The translations under genes and the position numbers were made by a program. From an uncultured Clostridia bacterium (GTDB taxonomy: Bacteria; Bacillota; Clostridia; TANB77; CAG-508), in NCBI GenBank assembly GCA_947626815.1, contig CANQTN010000011.1:1-55328 (forward strand): a DNA stretch of 55,328 nt, given 5' to 3'. Each line of letters opens with the position of its first letter. The stretch's first letter is position 1. The notes below the pieces were generated by a model. It ran no database searches and was not told the DNA's origin. It saw only the letters and a list, made by a program, of their open reading frames with translations. Of this stretch, positions 34,733-42,254 are shown in pieces.

Positions 34733-35673
34733 TAGTTTTTACCTCCTTCTATTAATTTCATAAAAGCATCTTCTAAGGTTGTATCTGCCTTTTTCATTTC
34801 AAATATTGTAATATTTTCTTTTGCAAATTCTGAAAATATTGTTTTTCTTAAATCTGTATTTCCTTTTGATTCTATTATATATTGTTTTGTTCCATCTTGA
34901 TTTTCTTTTACTAATTCTATTTTCTGTATTTCTTCTATTCGTTTTGCTACTTCTTCTGTTTTATTTTCTGTATCTTCAACAGTTATATATATATTATTAT
35001 CACTGTTAACTTTATTTTCTAGATTTTCTGGTGTATCAATTGCCACTATTTTTCCTTTATTTATTATAATTACTTTGTTACATATTTGACTTACTTCTGA
35101 TAAAATGTGTGAACTTAAAATTATTGTATGTGTTTTTCCAAGTTCTTTAATTAAACTTCTTATTTCTGTAATTTGTCGTGGATCTAATCCAACTGTTGGT
35201 TCATCTAAAATTAATATTTTAGGCTCCCCTATTAGACTTCCTGCTAAACTTACTCTTTGTTTATATCCTCTAGATAAATTTTTTATTAATTTTTTTTGTA
35301 CTTCTTGTAAGCCTGTTTTTTCTAGTATTTCTTTTACTTTTTCTTTTCTTACTTTTTTATCTACTTTTTTGATTTCTGCCATATATGTTACAAATTCTTT
35401 AACTGTTAAATCTGTGTAAAGTGGTACTCCTTCTGGCATATATCCAATTTCTCTTTTAGCCTTTTTTGGCTTTTTTAACATGTCATATCCGTTTACAATT
35501 ACTTCTCCTTCAGTTTGTTCTATATATCCTGTTATCATATTCATAGTTGTACTTTTTCCTGCTCCATTTGGTCCAAGCAATCCTATGATTTCGCCTTCTT
35601 CAATTTTAAAGCTGATATTGTCTACGGCTACAAACTTTCCATACCTTTTTGTAACATTTTTTAGTTCTATCAC
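34732..35673 (-). CDS. ABC transporter ATPase (GldA-like)
   Basis: A 313-residue ABC ATPase with Walker A GPNGAGKST, Q-loop region (GYMPEG), signature LSRGYKQR, Walker B ILILDEP and H-loop SSHILSEV, followed by a ~90-residue C-terminal tail ending EDAFMKLIEGG. It energises export by the ABC-2 permease encoded next. The start codon is GTG (35673), with GGAGGG 6 nt before it. It heads the three-gene operon; a full MITE-like repeat lies ~100 nt upstream and may affect its promoter region. Confidence 0.95.
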   Translation of the reverse strand: MIELKNVTKRYGKFVAVDNISFKIEEGEIIGLLGPNGAGKSTTMNMITGYIEQTEGEVIVNGYDMLKKPKKAKREIGYMPEGVPLYTDLTVKEFVTYMAEIKKVDKKVRKEKVKEILEKTGLQEVQKKLIKNLSRGYKQRVSLAGSLIGEPKILILDEPTVGLDPRQITEIRSLIKELGKTHTIILSSHILSEVSQICNKVIIINKGKIVAIDTPENLENKVNSDNNIYITVEDTENKTEEVAKRIEEIQKIELVKENQDGTKQYIIESKGNTDLRKTIFSEFAKENITIFEMKKADTTLEDAFMKLIEGGKN

Positions 35674-35772
35674 AAAAATCCCTCCTTGATATTTTATAAT
35701 GGCTTGTTCTTTGATATATTATCATGTTACGTTTTTAATGTAAAGTACTTCACAAAAAATTCACAATACTAT

Positions 35773-35982
35773 GTAACAGTCTACTAATCAATGGTACAAA
35801 TGGTCAAAGATAATATATTATTTATTTGTAACTCCCAGCTACATAACAGCTTGTATACCAAATTTTATAATAAATTATAAAATTTGCATTACAATCTTTA
35901 ATTTGCTGGTCCCCCCGAATTGTTACTGCATAAATAATATATTATCTTTGACCATTTGTACCATTGATAAGTAGACTGTAAC
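35773..35982 (+). repeat. MITE-like palindromic element, full copy (B)
   Basis: A 210-bp element whose ends are inverted copies over about 50 bp: left CAGTCTACTAATCAATGGTA, then CAAATGGTCAAAGATAATAT; right the complement, ending AGTAGACTGTAAC. Inside lie a second inverted pair (GTAACTCCCAGCT against the GGTCCCCCCGAATTGTTAC block) and a central AT palindrome. The direct repeat ACAATACT lies at 35763-35770 and 35981-35988, a possible target duplication. There is no coding capacity. It fills most of the 412-nt gap between the divergent ABC and GDT1 genes. Confidence 0.92.
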
Positions 35983-36085
35983 AATACTGTAAAAATTCAT
36001 ATATATTTTTTATATGCATATTTATTAAAAGGATTAAATTTTTGTAATTAGCTTTTTATTAAAGTTAGAAAGGGCGGTTTTTATT

Positions 36086-36712
36086 ATGGAAGTTATCTAT
36101 CCTTTTTTAATTACTTTTTCTCTTGTATTTTTTTCTGAATTAGGAGATAAAACACAGCTTCTAGTTTTATCTTTTTCTACAAAAAATAAAGCTAAAAATA
36201 TATTATTAGGAGTTGCTATTGGTACCTTTTTTAGTCATGGTTTTGCTATTTTATTTGGAAGTAATGTAGCTTATTTTTCTAGTGATATTTTTCAATTTTA
36301 CTTTAAAATTTTCACATATATTTCTTTTTTGATATTGGGTTTTTTAGGATTTTTGCAAAAAAAAAGCCATTCGGCTTCTTTTGATAAATCTGGTGATACA
36401 TCTGGCATTTTACAAAAAGTTTCTAATTTAAAATTAAATCCTATAATTATGATTGCACTTTGTATTTTCGTTGGCGAATTAGGAGATAAAACTTTTTTAG
36501 CTTCTTTAAGTTTAGGAGTGCAATATCCATATTCTAAAATTCCTCTTATTTTTGGTTCTGTTTTTGGTATGGTTTTTAGCAATTGTCTTGCTATTTTTTG
36601 TGGTAAATTTTTAGGCAATCATTTAAAACAAAATTTTATTGAATCTTTGTCTAATTTAATTTTTATAATTTTTGGTTTACTTGGAATTATTAGTATTATC
36701 TTAAATTACTAA
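36086..36712 (+). CDS. GDT1/TMEM165 family cation (Mn2+) transporter
   Basis: A 208-residue UPF0016/GDT1 protein with two repeats of three membrane helices. Each carries the signature ExGD(K)T: SELGDKTQLLVLSF near 17-30 and GELGDKTFLASLSL near 129-142, which form the ion site. Bacterial members (MneA-like) export Mn2+. A central hydrophilic loop holds residues 90-115. AGAAAGGGCGG precedes the ATG. I looked for a yybP-ykoY manganese riboswitch in the 100-nt leader and saw none. Confidence 0.92.
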   Translation: MEVIYPFLITFSLVFFSELGDKTQLLVLSFSTKNKAKNILLGVAIGTFFSHGFAILFGSNVAYFSSDIFQFYFKIFTYISFLILGFLGFLQKKSHSASFDKSGDTSGILQKVSNLKLNPIIMIALCIFVGELGDKTFLASLSLGVQYPYSKIPLIFGSVFGMVFSNCLAIFCGKFLGNHLKQNFIESLSNLIFIIFGLLGIISIILNY

Positions 36713-36723
36713 TAATTATTGCA

Positions 36724-37980
36724 TTATGAAATTTTCCAATATTTTTCGTACTTTTTTTTGGCTGTTTCTGGGCTGTATATCCCAGTAAAATCTTTTATTG
36801 GTGCAAATTCTTCTTCTGGAGAAACCCTTAATAAAAGCATATCATCAAAATATTCAAATACATCAAATATAAAATTTTCAAATTTAAATGTATTTGGCTT
36901 ACTTGGAACTTCTTTTACTCCTTCTTCATTTATATAATCATTTTTTTTATATGCTCTATGGTAACGTAATTGTATGTTTGATACTTTTTCTATTGCTTCT
37001 ATATTCATTAAATGTGATAACATATTTGCTTCACGATATAGATATCTTCCTTCACTATCTTTTTTTTCAGATATTTCTAAATCTATATCATCATAGTCTA
37101 AAATTGACGGTTTTCCATTTTTCTTACAATACACTGCTGTCTTTTCCAATGGTTCTTGCTTAAAAATAGATTTAGATGCAATTTGTAATTTTTTATCAAT
37201 TGTCATTCCAATATATAATGGGTCAACATTTTTTAGTAAAACATTATCTATTCCTCCAAATGAAACCCATTTTATGCCTAGTTTTTTCATTAATTTTATT
37301 ATTCCATGTTTTTCCATAGAAATAAATACATTTCCATTTCCATTAGAGGCTTCTTTTATGCAATCAAATCTGTCTAAAATTAATTTTCCTTGTGTATTAA
37401 TAATTGGCAATTTTCCTTGTGTAAAAAATATTATTTTTTCTTTTTCATATCCAAAATATGCATTTTGCTTAAAAAATTCTTTTGTTGGTTCATTGTTTTC
37501 TTGACCTGTCATAATAAACCATGGTATAGTAATTTTGTATTTTTCGTTTTTCGTTTTTATATCTTCACACATTATTTGAAATAATGATTTTTTTCCATTT
37601 TCTAAGTCCAATAAATATGTACCTTTTGGACCTTTATATCCTAATCTTGTTCCTTGTCCTCCTGCCATGGTAACTACTGCAAATTCATTGTTTTTTAAAA
37701 TTTTTTCTCCTATTTCAATATATTTTTTTCTTTCTTTAGAACTCATTTTTTCTTTTTCATAGTGTTTTAGTGGTGTAATTTTATCTGTTAATTTTTCATT
37801 AATCATTGAATTTTTATATAATGTTATAATTTCGTCAAAGTCAATGTTTAGAATTTGTTGTATTAAATTTTTTTTCTGTTTTTCGTCAAGAGTTTCATAA
37901 AAATCCAATAAATGTTCTTGAGCATATTTTTTTAAAATTTCTTTTGCTCGCACATAATCTTTTTCCATTTTAATTTTCAT
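36724..37980 (-). CDS. UDP-sugar pyrophosphorylase (UTP--glucose-1-phosphate type, UDPGP family)
   Basis: A 418-residue nucleotidyltransferase of the eukaryote-like UDPGP family. The N-terminal helical part is followed by the nucleotide loop MAGGQGTRLGYKGPKGTY (about 104-121), then the sugar-binding region (GKLPIINTQGKLILD), SFGGIDNVLL, and a PSKPNTFKFENFIFD segment. It makes UDP-glucose or UDP-N-acetylhexosamine from UTP and sugar-1-phosphate. GGIDNVL near the uridyl site and the overall length favour the UDPGP/UAP class; the exact sugar is not determinable here. It is convergent with the GDT1 gene (11-nt gap). Confidence 0.88.
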   Translation of the reverse strand: MKIKMEKDYVRAKEILKKYAQEHLLDFYETLDEKQKKNLIQQILNIDFDEIITLYKNSMINEKLTDKITPLKHYEKEKMSSKERKKYIEIGEKILKNNEFAVVTMAGGQGTRLGYKGPKGTYLLDLENGKKSLFQIMCEDIKTKNEKYKITIPWFIMTGQENNEPTKEFFKQNAYFGYEKEKIIFFTQGKLPIINTQGKLILDRFDCIKEASNGNGNVFISMEKHGIIKLMKKLGIKWVSFGGIDNVLLKNVDPLYIGMTIDKKLQIASKSIFKQEPLEKTAVYCKKNGKPSILDYDDIDLEISEKKDSEGRYLYREANMLSHLMNIEAIEKVSNIQLRYHRAYKKNDYINEEGVKEVPSKPNTFKFENFIFDVFEYFDDMLLLRVSPEEEFAPIKDFTGIYSPETAKKKYEKYWKIS

Positions 37981-38017
37981 TCCTTTCGCTTTGTTTACGA
38001 TTTAAGTAATTAAAATT

Positions 38018-38824
38018 TTATGTGTATTTATTAGGCATTGCACTTTTTATTGTTCTGATAATGTTTTCTTTGTTAGGTATATTAGACTGATTTAATAATT
38101 CTATTTCTTTTTCTATATTATATGGTATTCTTACTAATTGGTATGAAATCGTACTTAATTGAGTAGAATTATATTCTCCTTCTAATATTATATATGATGC
38201 AACAGTTGAATATTTGTTACTTTCTTCATCAATATCTTCATTTAACATTTCTACTGGATTTCCCACACTGCCTGGGTTAAAGACTGTTTTATTTTTTATT
38301 CTAAATATACAAGGTGTATGTGTATGACCATATCCTATTACATCTGGTACTTTATCTGTTTCTGTTTTTCCAATAAATTCTGTATTTTTAAATAACTTCA
38401 TTACATTTTCTATTTCTTTTTCTGCATATGCTGTGCCTTTATTACAAAATGTTGGATTAAATATATTTGATAATCCATATGGAGATGCATGAAAAAGCCT
38501 TATTAGATGTCCACTAAGGTAAAATTCATGTGATACTGGTAAATTTGTTATAAAGTTTGCTCTTTCTTCTCCAATTAATTCACGTGTCCAAAATTTTTTA
38601 TTTATTGATTCTGGTCTACATATGGTATAATCACAATTACCTAGTAATATTATTTCACATTCTTTTTTTAGCATGTCTATTGTTTCTGCTGGTCTTGTAC
38701 ATTTTGTTATACTATCTCCTAAACAAAATATATGTGAGATTTTTCTGTTTTTTATATCTTCCATTACCGTTTCTAATGCTGTTAGGTTAGCATGTACATC
38801 TGATATTATTGCTATTTTTTCCAT
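38018..38824 (-). CDS. Metallophosphoesterase
   Basis: A 268-residue phosphoesterase with ISDVHANLTAL (D8, H10), CLGDSI (35-40), LLGNCDY, a mid-protein LFHASPYG, and GYGHTHTPCI followed by FNPGSVGNP. These are the YfcE/ApaH-type motifs; GNCD replaces the common GNHD/GNHE, so one metal ligand differs. It has no signal peptide. It might act on phosphodiesters or on dinucleotides; the substrate cannot be read. It starts 37 nt upstream of the UDPGP gene in the same direction, probably one unit. Ribosome site AGAGGAG. Confidence 0.9.
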   Translation of the reverse strand: MEKIAIISDVHANLTALETVMEDIKNRKISHIFCLGDSITKCTRPAETIDMLKKECEIILLGNCDYTICRPESINKKFWTRELIGEERANFITNLPVSHEFYLSGHLIRLFHASPYGLSNIFNPTFCNKGTAYAEKEIENVMKLFKNTEFIGKTETDKVPDVIGYGHTHTPCIFRIKNKTVFNPGSVGNPVEMLNEDIDEESNKYSTVASYIILEGEYNSTQLSTISYQLVRIPYNIEKEIELLNQSNIPNKENIIRTIKSAMPNKYT

Positions 38825-38913
38825 GTTTTTCTCCTCTTATTTTTTAATTATTAATAGTTTACTATAAAATCAATAAAAAATCTAGTATTTTTTACTTATT
38901 TACCTTTTTTTCC

Positions 38914-38942
38914 TTGACACTTTATTTTTTTTGTGATAATAT
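38914..38942 (+). promoter_or_regulatory. tRNA-Arg promoter
   Basis: TTGACA (38914-38919), a 17-nt spacer, TAATAT (38937-38942), about 21 nt before the tRNA. Confidence 0.88.
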
Positions 38943-38963
38943 AGTTATTGTTATTTAGTAATT

Positions 38964-39040
<77 letters not shown>

Positions 39041-39047
39041 AGATAGT

Positions 39048-39074
39048 GCTATCCGAACTCGGATAGCGTTTTTG
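39048..39074 (+). terminator. Terminator of tRNA-Arg
   Basis: GCTATCCGA pairs with TCGGATAGC, then GTTTTTG, 8 nt after the tRNA end. Confidence 0.88.
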
Positions 39075-39092
39075 TATTAATTTGTATTAAAT

Positions 39093-39132
39093 AAAAAACA
39101 TTACCGGTTATTGAGACTAGTAATGTTTTTTA
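39093..39132 (-). terminator. Terminator of acetyltransferase gene
   Basis: AAAAAACATTAC/GTAATGTTTTTT hairpin with T-runs on both strands. It ends the minus-strand acetyltransferase transcript and may also back up the tRNA terminator. Confidence 0.78.
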
Positions 39133-39154
39133 ATATAAATTATGCATTTACTTA

Positions 39155-39730
39155 TTATTTTATATTTTTATTTCTAACGTAATCCCCATCAAATTCATTT
39201 TCAAGTATATCCATATGTAATTTATCATAATACTTTCCGTTTAAAAATATTTCTTCTCTACTTTTTCCTGTATCTTTAAACCCACATTTTAAATAACATT
39301 TATGAGCTCTTTCATTTATTGCAAGAAGGTCTAATCTTATGCTATGTAAATTTAAATATTTAAATCCATATTCTAATAATAGTCTTATAGCTTCTGTACC
39401 ATATCCATTGTTCCTATAATCTTTATCCCCAATAAATATGCCAAGTACTGCACTTCTTTCAATCCAATTAAAATGTTCTAATCCTATTGTTCCAATTAAT
39501 TTATCCTTATTTAATTCAATAATATTAAAATTTCTGTTATCAGTATTTTTTGTTGAATTTTCAAGCCATTCTTTTTCTCCACTTAATGTTGTTATTTGTT
39601 CACTCCTACCAGTATAATCTGTAACTTGAAAGTCATTCATCCATTCAGTAAATTTTTCTATTTCTTCATTTGATACATCTTTTGGAGATAAATATATTCT
39701 ATCTCCTATTAATTTTTTAAAATATTGCAT
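39155..39730 (-). CDS. GNAT-family N-acetyltransferase (RimJ/RimL-like)
   Basis: A 191-residue GNAT enzyme. It begins with the RimL-type GDRIYLSPKDVSNEEIEKF, followed by a central IGTIGLEHFNWIERSAVLGI beta hairpin and the acetyl-CoA loop DYRNNGYGTEAIRLLLEYGF. It ends with ERAHKCYLKCGFKDTGKSRE, where the Tyr is the usual catalytic acid. It transfers acetyl from acetyl-CoA to a protein N-terminus or small amine; the substrate is unknown. Single gene, AGGAG ribosome site, followed by a terminator. Confidence 0.93.
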   Translation of the reverse strand: MQYFKKLIGDRIYLSPKDVSNEEIEKFTEWMNDFQVTDYTGRSEQITTLSGEKEWLENSTKNTDNRNFNIIELNKDKLIGTIGLEHFNWIERSAVLGIFIGDKDYRNNGYGTEAIRLLLEYGFKYLNLHSIRLDLLAINERAHKCYLKCGFKDTGKSREEIFLNGKYYDKLHMDILENEFDGDYVRNKNIK

Positions 39731-39894
39731 AATTTATTTCTCCTTTAATTTATCTTTTATAAATAATATTAACTTTTATAATTATTCTGAAAATCTACTC
39801 AAATAAATTATATAATATATCATATCTAATTTATTTTCAATTATTCTTATAGAATAAATTCACTTTATTTAGTATATAAAATAAATACTTTGTA

Positions 39895-39923
39895 TCGACA
39901 TTGTCTTTATAATATGCTAAAAT
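39895..39923 (+). promoter_or_regulatory. Antitoxin gene promoter
   Basis: TCGACA (39895-39900), a 17-nt spacer, TAAAAT (39918-39923), about 25 nt before the RelB-like ATG. Autorepression by the antitoxin would be expected; no clear palindrome stands out. Confidence 0.55.
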
Positions 39924-39946
39924 ATTATTTGAAAGAGGTAATATTT

Positions 39947-40219
39947 ATGTCACAAACATTAATTAATTTTAGAATAGATGAAACAACTAAAAAGCAAATG
40001 GAACAGATTTGCAATGAACTTGGAATAACAATGTCTACAGCCTTTAATATTTTTGCTAAAAAAATGATTCGTGAGAAAAGAATTCCCTTTGATTTATCTA
40101 TTGACCCATTTTATTCTGAAAGCAATATGAAAGCTATAGATGAATCAATTAAACAATTAGAAGAAGGAAAAGTTGTTAGAAAAACTATGAGAGAATTAGA
40201 GGCGATGGAAAATGAATAA
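39947..40219 (+). CDS. dinJ: RelB/DinJ-family antitoxin (orphan)
   Basis: A 90-residue antitoxin: the N-terminal ribbon-helix-helix part (SQTLINFRIDETTKKQMEQI, then LGITMSTAFNIFAKKMIREK) binds DNA, and the C-terminal SNMKAIDESIKQLEEGKVV and TMRELEAMENE part would wrap a toxin. The start is the ATG at 39947 with GAGG upstream; earlier in-frame ATGs lack a ribosome site. The gene overlaps the start of a YoeB-like toxin gene in the usual way, but that toxin is cut off after ~22 residues. The antitoxin thus has no local target; it could still repress DNA or neutralise a toxin elsewhere. Confidence 0.92.
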   Translation: MSQTLINFRIDETTKKQMEQICNELGITMSTAFNIFAKKMIREKRIPFDLSIDPFYSESNMKAIDESIKQLEEGKVVRKTMRELEAMENE

Positions 40220-40304
40220 TATTTCTTTTATCTCTAAAGCATGGGAAGAATATTGCTATTGGCAAATGCAAGACAAATTTTGGATGGAGCTAAACGAGAA
40301 GTAA
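40212..40304 (+). pseudogene. yoeB: Truncated YoeB-like toxin
   Basis: The frame begins MNNISFISKAWEEYCYWQMQ, then DK, exactly a YoeB/Txe start, overlapping the antitoxin stop by 8 nt. After codon 22 it runs into FWMELNEK and a stop. A YoeB of ~85 residues needs its catalytic Glu, Arg, His and C-terminal Tyr, all of which are lost here. The deletion joint falls at about 40277. Confidence 0.85.
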
Positions 40305-40363
40305 AAGAAGAAACAAATTTAGATAGGGTAAATGGGAAATTTTGTGACACTAAAAATAGTTGA
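40277..40363 (+). pseudogene. Nudix hydrolase fragment
   Basis: In a different frame from the toxin relic, this stretch encodes ILDGAKREVKEETNLDRVNG, ending KFCDTKNS. AKREVKEETNL is the second half of a Nudix box (REVxEExGL type). Only ~28 residues remain. It appears to be the other side of the deletion that removed the toxin body. Confidence 0.65.
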
Positions 40364-40388
40364 CTTTTCATAAAAATTTTTGTATAAT
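40360..40388 (+). promoter_or_regulatory. Promoter of sRNA (locus 2)
   Basis: TTGACT (40360-40365), a 17-nt spacer, TATAAT (40383-40388). It overlaps the end of the Nudix fragment by 4 nt, so the sRNA locus sits right at a deletion scar. Confidence 0.85.
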
Positions 40389-40394
40389 AATTTT

Positions 40395-40490
40395 AGAAGA
40401 TTAATGACCACAGAAATGTGGCGTGTCAATATAAACTTGTTCTAATAAATATAATACATCTCTATTGACCATACAGAGATGTATTTTTTT
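40395..40490 (+). ncRNA. Antitoxin-like small RNA (locus 2)
   Basis: A transcript of ~96 nt is predicted: the hairpin CCACA-GAAA-TGTGG at 40408-40421, a linker, and a terminator (stem arms 40453-40463 and 40475-40485) ending in seven T. The early hairpin and the overall plan match the sRNA at 19404-19493, where the block reads CCACAGACAATGTG. On the opposite strand a short hydrophobic frame converges on the same terminator. It is likely a second member of the same antitoxin RNA family. Confidence 0.68.
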
Positions 40491-40599
40491 GTTGTCTAAT
40501 TTTCTTATTATAACCACTAAGGCTACAAATAAGGCAATAGCGACAACAGTTACTATTGCAAGTTCAACAAAAAGTATGTAAATAACAAGTAAAATTTTA
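40484..40599 (-). pseudogene. Decayed hydrophobic peptide (toxin-like, locus 2)
   Basis: The minus-strand frame encodes FVELAIVTVVAIALFVALVV, then IIRKLDNKK: one strong membrane helix with a basic end, as in type I toxins. There is no ATG, GTG or TTG in frame in front of it, and no ribosome site. Downstream the frame stays open through the shared terminator, perhaps because of a slip in the A7 run. It is therefore probably a dead toxin opposite a still-promoted antitoxin RNA. Confidence 0.55.
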
Positions 40600-40802
40600 C
40601 TAATTATTTTATTTCGTAAATTTTTATAATAACTTAATCTGATAATATAAAGGTTTCGGATTTAGAAGGTATTTTTTATTTATAAATTTTTAGAACCTCC
40701 TCGTAATTATTCGTGTATATTTTATATTATAATGAAAATAATAATATTATATTTTACTTTTAAATTTATTATAATGTATTTTTAATGTAAAAGGAGGTTA
40801 TG

Positions 40803-42065
40803 ATGTTAAAATCAAAAATATTTATTATTTTATTTTTAATTTCTATATTTTGTGTAATACCAAATTTTGTTTCAGCAGCAAATATAGAAAAGCAGACTCA
40901 AACACTAGATTTACGAACTTATGGAACAGAAGATAATCTTGACACTCATGGATGGAAATGGGATAGTCAAACAAAAACACTAACTTTAAAAAATGCAAAC
41001 TTTGAAGTGATAGGTGATCAGCCATGTTTTACTTTTAACAAAAATGATAATATAACAGTTATATATGAAGGGATAAATACTCTAAAGGCGGAATCTAAAT
41101 CTGTATTCTATGGAGTTGGGAGTAATACAGAAGGTACTCACGGAAGCCTCACTTTTAAAAGTTCAAATAATGGCATTTTAAATTTAGAAGTAACCGAGGT
41201 AGATGCAAGAGCAGGGTTTAATCTAGGAAATACCATTAACTATGCATATGACTTAAACATTGAATCTGGAACTATAAACAGTAGGGGTGGATTCTGGGTA
41301 GATGGAACTATAGCTATAAATGGTGGTAATGTTAATATTAATACTGAAAATATGAAAACTAGTTTAGGAAAGGTAAATGGTATTTATGCTTTAGTACAAG
41401 CAAAAATTACTGGTGGAAATGTAGATATTAAATCAAACGATTCAGCAATCCTTGTTTCTGGAACGCCTAACGATTGGGATACCAAAGATGATGGAATAGT
41501 AATAAGTGGTGGGAATATATCTCTTAGCTCCCAAGCCTCTAATGTAGCAGTAGTATCAACAGGAATGTTAAAAAATAAAAATATAATAATTGATGGTGGC
41601 AATATAACCCTTGATGGAGAGTATGGATTTTATACAAAAAATGGTAGTATTAAAGTATATCACGTGAACAGCTTAAATACTGATAATATAAAAAAAGAAG
41701 CATTTAAAGTCGTGGAAGGTGATGGAAATGAAATAATATTCGCTGAGGCAGATTACAGTAAAGTTGAAGAAGCAATTGCTAGAGCTAACAAATTAAATAA
41801 AGCTGATTATAAAGACTTTAGTGCTGTTGAAAAGGCAATTAATGCAGTAATTAAAGGTAAAAGCGTATTGGAGCAAAGTGAAGTAGATGCTATGGCAGAT
41901 GCTATTAATGCTGCTATTGATTCACTAGAATTAATAGATAAACCTAATGAAGCTGGTAAATTAGATAACACACCAAAAACTGGTATAAATAATTTACCTG
42001 CCATAGTGGTAATTGTATTGATAGTTTCTTTTTTAATAATTTCAATATTAAAAAAGAAAAAATAA
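40803..42065 (+). CDS. Sortase-anchored surface protein with beta-helix and FIVAR-like domains
   Basis: About 420 residues: signal peptide (to about 26, VSAA), then a beta-helical region rich in SGTINSRGGFWVDGT, ITGGNVDIKS and VISGGNISLSS turns. A FIVAR-like helical module follows (EEAIARANKLNKADYKDFSA, about 320-375), then DNTPKTG, a hydrophobic helix and KKKK: a sortase cell-wall signal with TPKTG instead of LPxTG. It is probably an adhesin. The second of two ATGs (40803) has the better distance to AGGAGG. It shares its plan with 43414-44526. Confidence 0.88.
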   Translation: MLKSKIFIILFLISIFCVIPNFVSAANIEKQTQTLDLRTYGTEDNLDTHGWKWDSQTKTLTLKNANFEVIGDQPCFTFNKNDNITVIYEGINTLKAESKSVFYGVGSNTEGTHGSLTFKSSNNGILNLEVTEVDARAGFNLGNTINYAYDLNIESGTINSRGGFWVDGTIAINGGNVNINTENMKTSLGKVNGIYALVQAKITGGNVDIKSNDSAILVSGTPNDWDTKDDGIVISGGNISLSSQASNVAVVSTGMLKNKNIIIDGGNITLDGEYGFYTKNGSIKVYHVNSLNTDNIKKEAFKVVEGDGNEIIFAEADYSKVEEAIARANKLNKADYKDFSAVEKAINAVIKGKSVLEQSEVDAMADAINAAIDSLELIDKPNEAGKLDNTPKTGINNLPAIVVIVLIVSFLIISILKKKK

Positions 42066-42181
42066 ACATGAATGTAGATAATTATAATTCTTAATATTGT
42101 GTTTTATAAAATTAAGTTAATATAATTAGTTGAATTTTCCTTTTAAAGTAAGGTTCATATTTAAAAAGTTTTAGTTCACTT

Positions 42182-42215
42182 AAAAAACACTATACAAACT
42201 TGTATAGCGTTTTTT
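42182..42215. terminator. Bidirectional terminator
   Basis: AAAAAACxCTATACAA pairs with TTGTATAGxGTTTTTT. It lies between the convergent surface-protein and bile-salt-hydrolase genes, with T-runs both ways. Confidence 0.85.
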
Positions 42216-42254
42216 ATAGTATAGAAATCGTAATTCATTAGTATTTAAGTCAAT

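Larger units (their letters stand above)
40305..40802. other. Intergenic region containing sRNA locus 2
   Basis: About 500 nt without an intact gene. It holds the end of the Nudix fragment, a consensus promoter, a ~96-nt sRNA and a decayed hydrophobic frame. The right part (40605-40790) is AT-rich. A minus-strand GAGGAGG at 40696-40702 has no start codon behind it. Confidence 0.6.

Noticed and set aside
35983..36085. Manganese (yybP-ykoY) riboswitch before the GDT1 gene
   Set aside because: The leader is AT-rich and lacks the conserved loop elements I would expect.
36298..36618. 106-residue minus-strand frame
   Set aside because: Antisense shadow of the GDT1 transporter, whose motifs are clear on the plus strand.
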